A stretch of DNA of 64,000 bases from positions 16,182,142 through 16,246,141 of the forward strand of contig NC_051433.1 of the NCBI RefSeq assembly GCF_001649575.2. The letters run 5' to 3'. Below, in pieces: positions 50,030 through 61,700 of the stretch (positions are counted from its first letter, which is position 1; every line of letters starts with the position of its first letter). Below the pieces are notes generated by a model. The model was not told the DNA's origin, searched no databases, and saw only the letters and a list, made by a program, of their open reading frames with translations. The DNA comes from Kryptolebias marmoratus. Taxonomy: Eukaryota > Chordata > Actinopteri > Cyprinodontiformes > Rivulidae. The translations under genes were made by a program, and so were the position numbers.

Positions 50030-50632
50030 TGTGGGCGGGGAACAATGAGGCCGCTACTTGTTTCGGGCCGAGAGCATTTACTAGCTGCACCTCCTGACCA
50101 GTTAGCATGCTAGCCATAGCTAGCTAACTGGGCTGTCCGATTTATTTTCTTTTTTTCTGTGTTTCTCTGCTTTACATTTCAGGTATGTATTATATGGCTT
50201 AATTCAAATATGTGTAAGTGTTATATTTGAACATGTAGCCATTTGTCGGTGAAAGTCAGTGTTAGCATAGATGTTGGTAAAAAATTGTGAAGGTTTATCA
50301 CTGTAACTAACGTTGCTCTAATTCTAAACCTTTTTCATAAATATCTGAAATTGTTAAGCTGTTGGTATGATATGTGGTTTTAGCACAGACATGCATTTAA
50401 ATGTTTTTAGTGGAAATGAATGAACGAGATTACTTGTAGGGGACTTCCGCACTACAAAAGTCCAGAAGGTTTTTTTTTTATTATTTCCGGTCCCGTCACC
50501 GTCAGTGAATCCAGCCTTTTGTTGCATTAAGGTTGCATTTTAACATCTGTGGTTCTTTGCGTCAGTGCGTTCATCCAGGCTCCCAATTTGTGTGTCTGTT
50601 AGCATCAATTTAGCGTGTTGTCAGCATCCGTG
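50030..50632 (+). promoter_or_regulatory. rabif: RABIF promoter and 5' UTR region
   Basis: Contains a GC box (gggcgggg, 50033-50040), a perfect-arm inverted repeat (ccagttagc...gctaactgg, about 50098-50131) and an ETS-type ttccgg at about 50486 before the start codon. The transcription start is not determined. Possible splice donors exist near 50183 (caggtatg) so an upstream untranslated exon cannot be excluded. Confidence 0.45.
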
Positions 50633-50890
50633 ATGGACAACGATCAGGAGGGATCCAAGGAGAGCTCCGGCCGAACCGACCTGGTGTCTGAGGACGGGAA
50701 GAATACCAAGTCTGTTCTGTGTGAACGCTGCGGGTCCAAGGTGCTGTGTCCTGCCATGGCTGTGTTTACAGAGAAGGAGGTATGTTGGGGTTACCACCTG
50801 GCTGTGGAGGCAATGCTGAAAACTATATGTACATCTACTATATCTATTTGCCTCTGAACTTAATAAACACAGCTTTTCTAATTAAAACTT

Positions 50891-50933
<43 letters not shown>

Positions 50934-51943
50934 TAAAGAAAAAAAAAAAGTATTACCAAGCAGTTACAACTAAATTAAACACATACTGTCCATATGAACC
51001 TATGTACAAAAATATTCAGACTAATTGCACTTTTCTTTTTAATCTTGCCATTTACAAAAACCATAATAAAGCTATAAGATAAGACGCCAGTGTAATTATC
51101 ATACATTATTTAAAGAACAGATACGATTCATAAACTAGAACAGTAGATTGAACTAAAACACATAATGGATTGTTTAGATGGGAAGGGAATGGATGCAAAA
51201 TAATGTAAATGATGCTTTAACAACTGTAGTCATTTACAAGGCTTAGATAGGGAAACTGAATGTAATTTAAAGGTTTTAACTCCTCTCCATGTGAATTCTT
51301 TTAAAGTAAAGTTGAGATATTTGTGTTAAAACTGTACCTTGAATGTGATTTGATAAAACGTCTGAAATTATAAAAATTGTCTGCGTATTTCCAGACCTAC
51401 CTGCATGTTTGCACAAGGGGAATGTTTCTGTAAATGCACTTTTGAAATGAATTTGCTTTAGAAAGGAAGACGGTTGCTTTGAGTCAACCAAATTGTTTGT
51501 GCTTTTCTAAAATGAGCAGAAAGAACACAGCTCAAAAGTACCGCATGTAGTTTCTGTTTAGAAATTGTAGGAGAACATGTAACTTGTGGAGTGGGGTCTT
51601 GATGTTTTAAAACCATTAGCAGAAGTTTTGTGGCAGTAGATATATAGTCCACCTTTTATTCCAGCTTTGTCTAACTTCTGTTTTCTGCCACCAGCTGTTC
51701 CTGCCGTCCATGAGGAAGAAGAGCAGCCCCGGCACCACTGAGGGCTCCGTCGACGGCGACACTCTGACGGCCCACTGGTTAGTGGACGACATGCTCACTT
51801 TTGAGAACGTGGGTTTCACAAACGATGTGGGCAGAATCAAGTACCTCATCTGTGCAGATTGTGAAATCGGACCAATCGGCTGGCACTGTTTGGATGACAA
51901 AAAGAAATTCTACGTCGCGTTGGATAGGGTGAATCATGCATAA
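50633..51943 (+). CDS. rabif: RAB interacting factor / MSS4 (RABIF)
   Basis: Two coding exons, 50633-50779 and 51695-51943, join in phase 0 to give 131 residues (human 123). MSS4 is a small zinc-binding cytosolic protein that binds nucleotide-free Rab GTPases of the exocytic pathway, slow guanine-exchange factor in vitro and now mostly regarded as a Rab-stabilising holdase chaperone. Zinc ligands are visible as C30-x-x-C33 (LCERCGS) and C102-x-x-C105 (ICADCEIGPIGWHC). The hallmark blocks LFLPSMRKK, HWLV, F-E-N-V-G-F-T and GWHCLDDK..FYVAL are intact. The first ATG of the frame is used; its length difference from human is in the N-terminal tail. It sits between ADIPOR1 and KDM5B as in human. 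Confidence 0.96.
50780..51694 (+). other. rabif: RABIF intron
   Basis: Bounded by gtatgt and ctgccaccag. Contains a GATA microsatellite and otherwise AT-rich unique sequence. Confidence 0.85.
50891..50933. repeat. (GATA)n microsatellite
   Basis: About eleven uninterrupted GATA units within the RABIF intron, followed by an A-rich stretch. Likely polymorphic. Confidence 0.95.
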
Positions 51944-52148
51944 TGTCGGTGCATATGTGAGCCCACACGGACTTCAGAAATGTTTTGGCAGGCTATGCAT
52001 TGTTTTTATGGATTTACCCCCTCCCCCCAGAGTTTACTCCAACTAAGTCCATCTTACACACACTCAGATACTGTGTACTATGTGTAATGAGGTTGTGGCA
52101 TATTCTCTGCCATCCCTCGTAATGGCATCAGTACAACCATCCTCTTCT

Positions 52149-52154
52149 AATAAA
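52149..52154 (+). terminator. rabif: Likely RABIF polyadenylation signal (AATAAA)
   Basis: Hexamer in 'cttctaataaagatttt', about 205 bases past the stop codon, followed by T-rich and TTG-rich downstream sequence. Confidence 0.65.
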
Positions 52155-52159
52155 GATTT

Positions 52160-53925
52160 TGGAAGTTATTTTTGATTTTCATACTTGTTGCTGACACCTG
52201 GATAAAACAAATTTACAGCAAGTGAATATTAGATTAAGATGCCACTGTGGCTTAATTGAGGATTCTCTTGAAATTATCAGCTGTCTGCAGTGTTTTATGT
52301 CTCAGCAAAGCTCCAGCTCAGCCTAAACAGTACTTTGGCTGACGTAGTATCAAAAGTATCAGTTAGTACTACAGGGTACTCTGTTTAATGGGGGAAAAAC
52401 ACTACATTATACTCAACATGTAATGGTAAAAATCAAGTCTGCCTCAACAATACACAAAATATATTCTTAATTATTGACAGTGAGGATCACAGCTTTAATA
52501 TTTTTTAAATAAAAACTACTTTTGATCTAATTAAAGATAATAACTTAGTTTATTTTACAATAATCTCAAAAGTCACATCTCTAAAATATGGAGCACGGCA
52601 AGTGCAAATCATAAACTGTGCTCTTTATGACAAAGTCACATCAGAGGAAAATCAATGTTCGTACAGTTAATAGATCTTGGCACCTTTTGTAGTAAATCCA
52701 AGCCACGTATACCTAAGTTCAGGCTAGTTTAATTCACTTTGTGCATTGAAAATGTTGAAATAAAATCTTTTAACTGTCTGGCTTTCAGCATCGTGAACAG
52801 GAGTTAAAAATCACAGAAATATACAGAGGTATGAAATCAAATTATTTACCCCAAACTTTAAAGTGCTCTGCAATCTGTGATTTGGCTTTAACTTCAGAGT
52901 GTTCCCAGTTTGACCATCTCCTCTTAAAACCTCCATTATAGTCTATTTTGACGGTGTAGTTCCACTACACGACACCAGATGTCCTCGTTTTGTTGCTTGA
53001 GGAGTGAATTTCATTGCAGCCAATAAATTTTCTGGATGTCATTCTCCATTGTTTGAGTGCTGTGCGCCTTTTAACCACGGGCTCTGTCCACACAATAAGC
53101 CTATCCCTAATAAATTATATGCAGCCGTGTTTACCAGCTGAGCACGTTGTCCATAGGTGTGAGTGGTTTAAAACTGCGTGACTGTTTGCTAGTGAAACCG
53201 TCATTGATACATGAGTTTTGTGTTCAGAGGATTAGGAAGTATCTGTAAAATGGCAGCAGCTGTCATAATGTGTGTTAGCTTTTAAAACTGAACACTGAAT
53301 TCTTCCATTATAGATGGAGACGTCATATAACAGCAATAAAACGTCAGTAAATTAGACCCAAAGAGTCTACAGAACAAAAAGCAAGTTCTTCAAGTGAGCT
53401 TTGCTAATTTACACATTCGCCTTTTTCTTTTTTTCCTGTAAGTCAAAGACACCTGTTCGTATACTTTCTGATATCCTCTGCCAGGAAGGCCAAGCAAAAC
53501 TGAGAACATTCAAATGAAATGTGAAACAAAAGTGAGTGGTATTTTTAGCAGCAGCTAACAGGTTGTCAGAAATGCAAGATATGCAAAATACGGTCAATTT
53601 ACATTTGCAGTTTTTCCCCAATCTTTTCAGTGGGGAATATGTTATTGCCATGCTCATCATCTTCCATGATAAAAAAAACTTTTCTCTGTAAACTTCCTGT
53701 ACAGATCAGCCACCATCAACCAACAAAGAGCTGAGGAGGTGTACTGCAAGCAGTGGGTGAAGTCACACAGATTCAGGACTTTTTCCACACCCAAACCCTA
53801 AATGTGTCGGCCTAATTTTACAGTAATAGTATTTAAGACCAAACAGTTTGAGTTTTAGGGTACAAATGTTTGTTATAAAGACATAAACAGTTGGTCTCCT
53901 CGACATATGACTGCTGTCTACCAAT
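52160..53925. other. Spacer RABIF-KDM5B, nothing recognised
   Basis: AT-rich and without recognised repeats, RNA genes or coding exons. Short antisense frames near 53.4-54.0 kb have no family resemblance. Confidence 0.6.
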
Positions 53926-53929
53926 GAAC

Positions 53930-54673
53930 GAGCTTCTTTAGACCATTTAAAAACAAAGATCCGGTCAGCGCGCAACGATCTGGTGGGTGTGTTCGAAAAG
54001 ACAAACCAGCGTCGCCCGGCCGCGTCGACTCATTCAGCTCTGCCGGGGCGGCACGGGGGTATGAAGCAGCCAGCGCGCCCCCGGTCACCTTTCGTTCTGT
54101 CTCCGCACAGAACCCGGCGCGCCTTCGTGTCACGTGGAGGAACGAGCACCGAGCGCATTAACGGGAGAGGAACTCGTTCGTGACGAAAACACGGAACCGT
54201 TGAGCCCCAGAGTTCGGGCTTTGCGTGCTTTCAGCGCGTGAAAACGAACGAACTCCTGCTCTGTTTTGCGCTTTTTAACAGTTTCAGCGCGTCACAGAAT
54301 CATAACTGCGCCGTTTCTGAGCCACTAACTCCACTTCATATACATATATGTGCTTTATTATAGGTTTGTATTATGTAGTAAAATAAAATAGACGCACAAA
54401 CAATCGGCGTCGCCGATAAAACCATCACAATGTGCAGTCTGGCGTGAGAAAGCGACAACGTCTCGGGTGTCTACTTTTCGAAGCGGACGCACACGGTCTC
54501 CGACTCGCGCTAGCTGGTTCTCCAACTAATTCGTCTTTGAGTTGAATGAGTGGAGAGTGGACATGAACTGAAAGACTAACATTTACAGCCACCGCGTTCG
54601 GCGTGAAGAAAGCGATTTTTCTTTTTAAATACATGAATATATCATTAGCTGGAGTCTTATCGAAGATGCAACG
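53930..54673 (+). promoter_or_regulatory. kdm5b: KDM5B CpG-island promoter and 5' UTR
   Basis: The densest CpG stretch of the window, running on into exon 1 and the first part of intron 1 (to about 55080). It contains an E box CACGTG at 54131-54136 and several GC-rich words (cgcccggccgcg, ggcgcgcc). No TATA box is seen. A YY1-type motif ('aacatggcgg') lies downstream at 54959-54968. Short open frames here are by-products of the high GC content. Confidence 0.6.
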
Positions 54674-55654
54674 ATGACTCAACCGCAGCTAAATGAGTTC
54701 ATTCCTCCCCCGGAGTGCCCTGTTTTCGAGCCCAGCTGGGAGGAATTCGCCGACCCTTTCGCGTACATCAACAAAATCCGACCCATCGCTGAGAAAACTG
54801 GCATCTGCAAGATCCGACCGCCGCCGGTGAGTACCGAGCCCCGCCGTCCCGGGTCCGCTCTAACACAACAGCCGCCCCCCAACACACACACGGACACACA
54901 CTTGGCCGCTGTGGAGAATTCAGCAGGCAAAGTTGTGTGTGTTTTTTAAGACGGGTTTCAACATGGCGGATTGCGGCTCCGCGTAGAGCGGCGANGGGGG
55001 GTTCAGTTGGCAGCAACGGTCAGCGGCTCCGAGACGAGCCCTTCCGGAGGGGAGGTGGGGGGACAACTAGGGTCCTGGGTAAAAAAAAATTAACCCCCAA
55101 ATAGTCATATTCATATTCATAAACACAGCCAGCGCTTTGATAAAGAAAACAAAAATGGACCCAAAAATAATTGAAACCTTGAAGTTTGCCTGTACGCAAA
55201 AAAGAAAAAAAAATGTAAATTGCGCAGAGAGGAGACTCAGTTCCTGGAGTTAAAAACAGCTCGCTCGGGTGTTTGAACTACTTATTTGACTAACGCATGG
55301 AGGGCAGGATTATTATGATTGTTATTATTATTTAAAATGTATAAGCTGAGTGTGTTTTTGCGAGCAGGATGTGACGGGTTTGCTCGGTGTGTAGGGGCAC
55401 CAAGGCCAGCCCGGATCAGGCCTGCTGTACGTGCTCGGTGGCCAGCTGTTTATGGAGAAAAGCTGCCCTGAAACACGGCTCTTTATGGACACAGCTCGGC
55501 TCTTTGTGTGCTACTTTCATCACATTTATTCACTGCTGTGGGGACTATTTGCTGCTGTTATTGTTTAGGCTTTTTTCTTCTTCCTCTTTTTGTTGCTCAG
55601 GGCTTCACACATGCAGCATATCATTTAATAAAAACAACCAGCTCCGTCTTATGT

Positions 55655-55715
<61 letters not shown>

Positions 55716-58700
55716 TTTTAATTGGGTTGTTTGTGCCACATCTTTCTGATTTCACAGATCAAATCTCCAAAGTTGCTGGGGAAACAAAGAGATAAAGAAA
55801 TGTCAAAATAACACAAATTAATCTCAATTTGACCTTATTTCTGTGATGGGTGCGCCCTTGCATTTAACTCCCATTTGATAAAGTGCCAGAAATGGGCTTT
55901 TCATGGTGGATGTGTTTGTATTTTATTTATTTTTATTTAATTTTTTTTTTGTGGTTCTGGGTGGATGGCCTCATTTCAGATAAACGTGGCAGAACTTGTG
56001 GGGGTGGAGGGGGGTAAAAAAGGAGTAAAAGCCCACTTTCAGTCCAGGCAGGGGTACAAGGAAGTGGATTGTTATCAGAAGCCGGAGGGTGGGGTGTCAG
56101 CTTTTTACTGTTTGCGCGTCTGAGGCCTGAAAAAGCACGGCTGCTGTAAACAAAAGGCCCTGGCAGAAGGTTTGAACAAAGATTGGCTCCCGGTGGGCTC
56201 TCTGTCTGTCCTGAAGCAAAATAAGAAAAATAATAAAGAGCTGGTCAACAAATATACAAACTTTTTTTTTCGTGCCAGTGTGCATTAACATTTATTCCTC
56301 TCACAGCCTGTTCATCCCGTCTTTGCTTGTGTAAATAAATGTTTAAATCTACCAGCTTGTGTACACAAACCAGTGGTTTCTGCTGAAGTCGGACAAAAAC
56401 TCAACTTTGTGTCGCCGAGGGTCAGGAAGCCTTTATAAAATCTGAAATTCTTTTAAAAGGTTGTTTCTTTTCTAATTGCTTAAATCAGTTTTTAATATAA
56501 ATTAAAAGCCTCCCGCGGGCTTGTATGACACAGGAATACACAGTTTACACTTCAGATTTTGAATTTGTAGTTGTTCTCAGGGGACTCTGCTTCTTTTTTT
56601 TTTTTTTTTTTTTTTCACGTTTCCTCTCCTCTCAAGGAGTCTTCAGAGCGGAAGTAAACATTGCACCACAGCCTGTTTTTGATCAGTGATTTCTGAGAGC
56701 ACAGGCTGTGGTCAGAGTTTCCTCCCGGGCTCGGCGCAGGTCAGTGTTTGACTGTAAACTTTACCACCGTATTTTTGTCACGATATTTTAGGATTGTTTG
56801 GGGTTAAATCGAGCAGGGGGGTAAACCAGAACGGCACAAAACACATGGATACAAAGTCGAAGATACTCTGGAGACGATCCAGTTTAGTTTGTGTGGTTTC
56901 TTTCTTTCTTTTTTTTTTCTGGTGATAGTTTTCCTTTTGTTTCCCTATGTCTGTTTAGCTAAACTAACCGTGGATGGGGGGGGGTTAACACAATAAAGAT
57001 TGGGGTGATTCATGGGAACAAATAAATCTTGCTTGTAAAATCTTACAGAACCCGGAGTGGCATTGTGTTTACCAGGCGATCTGTTCAAAAGGACACATTT
57101 TCATGTTGGTTTTGTCAAAAAAACAAAACAACAAAAAGTGAAAGTCTAGACAAACTTTCAGGCTCTCTTTCAGGTCACATTCAAGATCCAAGCAGTTTAT
57201 TGTCATAAATACGCAGCAAAACGGTGCTTACACAGTCCTTCATGCACTGAACTGGACTTAAATAAAGAAAATTAAACTTCAGAATAGAAAAATATTCTAA
57301 TTAAGTAAGCTTGGTCAGAATATAAGGTGCACATAGTTATGCAATACTGTTACAGTTTCACAATGTGTAAATATTATCTATAGTTGTGTATTTTAACATT
57401 TCTTTGCATTGTAGCGAAGCTAAACCTGCATCTCGGTGTTGGTGGTTCTGTAAAAATAACACTTTTTTTTTTAACAGTTTAGTTTATTTTTACATCTTAA
57501 TTAAAAACCTCTACATTTCTAGGAGCACAAATCAAAGTTAATTGGGAAAATATTACCTGTATAGTGTGTGTATTGCTTGTAATCATTTATTCAGTGCAAA
57601 AATACTGCAGGTTTGCAAAGCTGACAGTGTGTCCAGCTCACTTCTTTTAATTATTAATAATTTTATCCACTCCACAGTAATTATAATCAAATCATGATGC
57701 TTCTAGGCTTCACAGGACTTGATGTTTAAAGTTTCTCAGTGTCCAAAGTCGCATTCTTCTGACGTTTCAGACTAAACAATTAGTAGACAAAACAATCTGC
57801 TGCTGAATCCGTGAAAATAATCTCTTTGCGACCCCGTGTGTGAGCTTTCCTTTTAAACAGTAATGTTATCACGCCGTCCGCTGGTGTAGACTCTCAGTCA
57901 TCCAGGACATGTTAAACCCAAAAACCAAAAACAACTGGACTTCTGTTCTGCAGCTGAAGACGTTTCGCTTCTCAGCCGAGCTTTTTCAATTCAAACAACA
58001 GAGAGTTTGAGCTTTTAAAGCTGAAACGTTATGAATAGAAGTCCAGTTGTTTTGGTTTTTTTTTAACCTTTTTTGGACTTACATTGTCTGTGTCTAAGAA
58101 GTTTTTTTTTCTTCATTTCACTGTAATCAGTTTGCTTTTTCTCACTTGGATTTTTTCCCCCCACATGAAATCTGTTTTATTTATGCTCATCGCAGCTCTT
58201 TAGCCAAGAATAAAACATTTAACGGGCGTTTATCATTTTCAGCGTGTTTTGCGGCAGCGAGAGAAGGCACGTTTCCCTTCCCGCTCGGGGACAGACTTTC
58301 TCTGGTTTTCCACCCGTTCTCGAATACTCTCACTCCTCTGAAGATCGACTTATCACAACTCTGTTCTCGAAGCCTCGCAGAAAATCCGTGGCTTGTGTGA
58401 AAAGCTCGTCAGGTGTATTGATATCAGAGATCAGTGTTTAGTGCCATGATGCAGGTTTAAGACATCCCAAATTATCGTTTGGATTATTTGATTTAACTGA
58501 ACAACTGTGATCTCTGGTTTTCTGGGTATTTAAACAAACAAAGACATAAACTGCACCACTTCCTCAAGCCTTTTTTTTATCACTCTAAGTGTTTAATTCT
58601 TTCAATAAAGCTTTTGTTTTCTTAGTTCTTGTCTTATTATTCTGCGTTTTGACGCGTGGTCTTCTCTGGTTCACGCCGACACGTCAAGCAGCAGCATTTA

Positions 58701-61700
58701 AATTAAACAAATAAGCCGTGCAACGAGTCCATGCAGTTGGTCGGGCTGCTCTCGTGGGTTTTACTGATGAAGTTAAAATGATAGCAGCAGTTTTGAGCCT
58801 TATAAGTTAGTGGTTGCAGTAACCTTTGACCTTGATTGGCAAATAGTTTCCCGAGGCTTTAGTTTTAGTGTGGCCACTGAAAACGTTATCGTTCTCATTG
58901 ATAACATGTTTTACTTCATCTTTTTTTTCCCCGTTCAGGAATGGCAGCCACCTTTTGCATGTGATGTTGACAGACTGAAGTTCACACCACGAATACAACG
59001 GCTCAACGAGCTGGAGGTACGTTCATTTATTAAATCGATGTACAGCTTCAGAACCCATCATTAGCCGAGTATATTCACTTCCTTAAGAAGGAAAAAATAC
59101 TTTTGCCGTAGATGAAATTGTAAATTCAGTAAGGTTCTCTGAGAAAGTGATCATTACTGTAACTTGTCTTTGTTTTGTTTGTTTAGGCTCAGACCAGAGT
59201 CAAACTCAACTTCCTGGATCAAATTGCTAAATTTTGGGAGCTCCAAGGATCCACTCTGAAAATTCCTCACGTCGAAAGAAAGATTTTAGATCTGTACCAG
59301 CTTAATAAGGTTTGCAAATCTGAGCTAGTTAATGACACGCCTACATTAACGTCGTTGGACATTATTGCATTGATGTGTTGTCTTTTCATAATGAATACTT
59401 TGTTTTATTTTTCTTAAGTTGGTGAACGAAGAGGGAGGCTTCGATGCCGTCTGCAGAGAGCGGCGCTGGACTAAAATATCGGTCAAGATGGGATTTGCTC
59501 CTGGCAAAGCCATCGGGTCTCATCTGCGGGCGCACTATGAGCGGATCCTCTACCCGTATAACCTTTTCCAAACTGGAGCCAATCTCCCCGTACGTCCCTT
59601 CACCAGTTTTTATTTTATTTTATTTTATTTCCCTCACAGCAGCTGAGTCACAGTGATCAGTCTTATTACAGCTCTGTAAAGGTTTATTGGACTAGCTCGT
59701 AAGCCTATTACAGCTCAGTTTTAATCTTTATGCTGCAGTTTTATCAAGTCATAGGTAACAAATAAAACCTTTTTTTTAACCAAGTCAATTTGTAAAATTA
59801 TCATTTAAAATACATTAATTGTAAACCAGATGTTTACCCACATTGTATAAAAAAAACACAACCATGTTTTTCTCACTTTCTGACATTAAATCAGTCTAAA
59901 CCTTTTCTGTTTTCAACCCGTTATAATTCCCAAGATTCTATTTGTCAATTGCCCAAATAATGAGAGAGATCCTTTTTTTTTTTTTTTTTACAGAATGTTT
60001 CATTTTTTTCTTCAGAGTCACAAGTTTACATCTATTTTCTAGCGTTGTCTTTAAACTGTATGATTGGGGTCAAATGTTTTGGGTTTCCTTCAAGCTTCCC
60101 ACAGTAATCTGCTGTAGTTTTGACAGAGCTGCTGGAACTGGCCTCCTCGCTCACACACCTGTTCAGCTCAGCCCATAAACCTTTTATTGGACTGAGATGA
60201 GAGCTTTGTGATAGCCGCTCCAAAACACTGACTTTGTTTTCTTTAAGCCTCTTTGTAACTGATTTGGCAGAACGCTGAGGGTCATTGTACGTTTGGGACC
60301 AAGCTTTGACTTCCTGGCTGATGTCTTCAGATGTTGCTTCAATATTTCCACATCATATTCTTTCCTCACGATGCCATCTGTTTTCTGAAGTGCACCAGTC
60401 CTTCCTGGAGCAAAAACGCCCCCACAACATGACACTTCCATTCTTGTACCTCACGTTACGGTGGTGCAAGCTTCTCCTCCAAATACAATGGTTATTATAG
60501 CCAAACAGTTCTTTTTTTTTTCATCAAACCACAAGATATGTCTCCAAAAACGAAGTTCTGTAACCTTTTTGATGTTGCTTAGGGAATAAAGGCTTCTTCC
60601 TCTCCGAGGGGCCTTTCGGCTCATGTTGGTTCAGGACTTGTTTCACGGTGGATAATGACGCTCTGAGCAGCTTCAGCAGCTCTTTCACTTTTGTTTTAGG
60701 GTTGGTACACACACATTACTGAGTGGTATGATGGAAGGAGGTTTACACTTGGGTATAATTATTTGAACAGATGAAGCTTCAGGGAAAGGACGAGCCAGAG
60801 CCGTGGAGGTCGGCAGTTCTCTTCCTGATATGTTGTTCACACAAAGAAGCAGAGTGTTTTAGGTGTGCCTTAAAATGCAGCCACAGGTGTGCCTCCAATT
60901 AACTTGAATGTTGTCAACAAACCAATCAGGAGCGTGTAAAGCCATAACATCATTGTTTAGACTTTCCCAAAATGTTTAAAGGCATCGTAATCTTCATGTC
61001 TGCAAATTCATTACTGTTAAGGAAATAATAACAAAAATCTCTCTCTTGTTTGGCAAAAAAATAAATAATTTTAGGAATCCTAATAGTAAAGGTTGGACTG
61101 ATTTCACGTCAGACAGTGAGGGAAAAAAATGGTCATGTCTCTTTTTATGTAAACATCTGTTCACGGCTGTAATTTACAAGAAATCCAGGAACGGAGCCGT
61201 GCCTAAAACATTTCCATCTCTCTATGGCTCTTCAGCCTAAACACAAAGCTGGTGGAAAAAAAGTCATACTAAGTATTATTTTCAGATAGTTAGTTTAGTT
61301 TGAGCTATTTGTGCCTCTAACCTCTGGGATGGACACAACAGCCAGCTCAATGGAGAAATCTGGACAATGTTTAAAATGAAGTTGGTTAAATTGCTACATT
61401 TGGCATCATGAACTTGCTCTTTCCTTTTTAAATAAAACCAGTTGATTGTTGCCGTATGTGGAAACTATGAGAGGGGTTTTCGATTGTCGCTTGACTCTCA
61501 CGACATTTTTACCTGCTCGTCTGTGCAGAAAGCCACTTTGACTCATGACACTAAGGACAAGGAGTACACCCCTCATGACCTGCCACAACGCCAATCTGTG
61601 CAGCCTCAGGAGACCTGCAGCGTCGCTCGCCGCGCTAAGCGCATGAGATCAGAGGTGAGTTTGCTTTCTAACATTTCCACGTGACACATTGACTTAGTTC

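Larger units (their letters stand above)
54827..58938 (+). other. kdm5b: KDM5B intron 1
   Basis: About 4.1 kb. The first 250 bases remain CpG-rich with a YY1-like motif. Further in are a TA microsatellite (55659-55706), a T run (56592-56614), a possible repeat at 57181-57380 and a palindromic MITE (57920-58060). No coding exon; the frame at 58146-58441 is unsupported. Confidence 0.8.

Noticed and set aside
50891..50933. CRISPR-like array
   Set aside because: Simple GATA repeat without spacers, in a vertebrate intron.
53983..54183. GC-rich frames in the KDM5B CpG island
   Set aside because: By-product of high GC content; both strands open.
55387..55795. Frames of 95-120 residues over the TA tract
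   Set aside because: Tyr-Ile repeats come from the TA microsatellite.
60184..60712. Short minus-strand frames as genes
   Set aside because: Broken transposase of the Tc1 copy.
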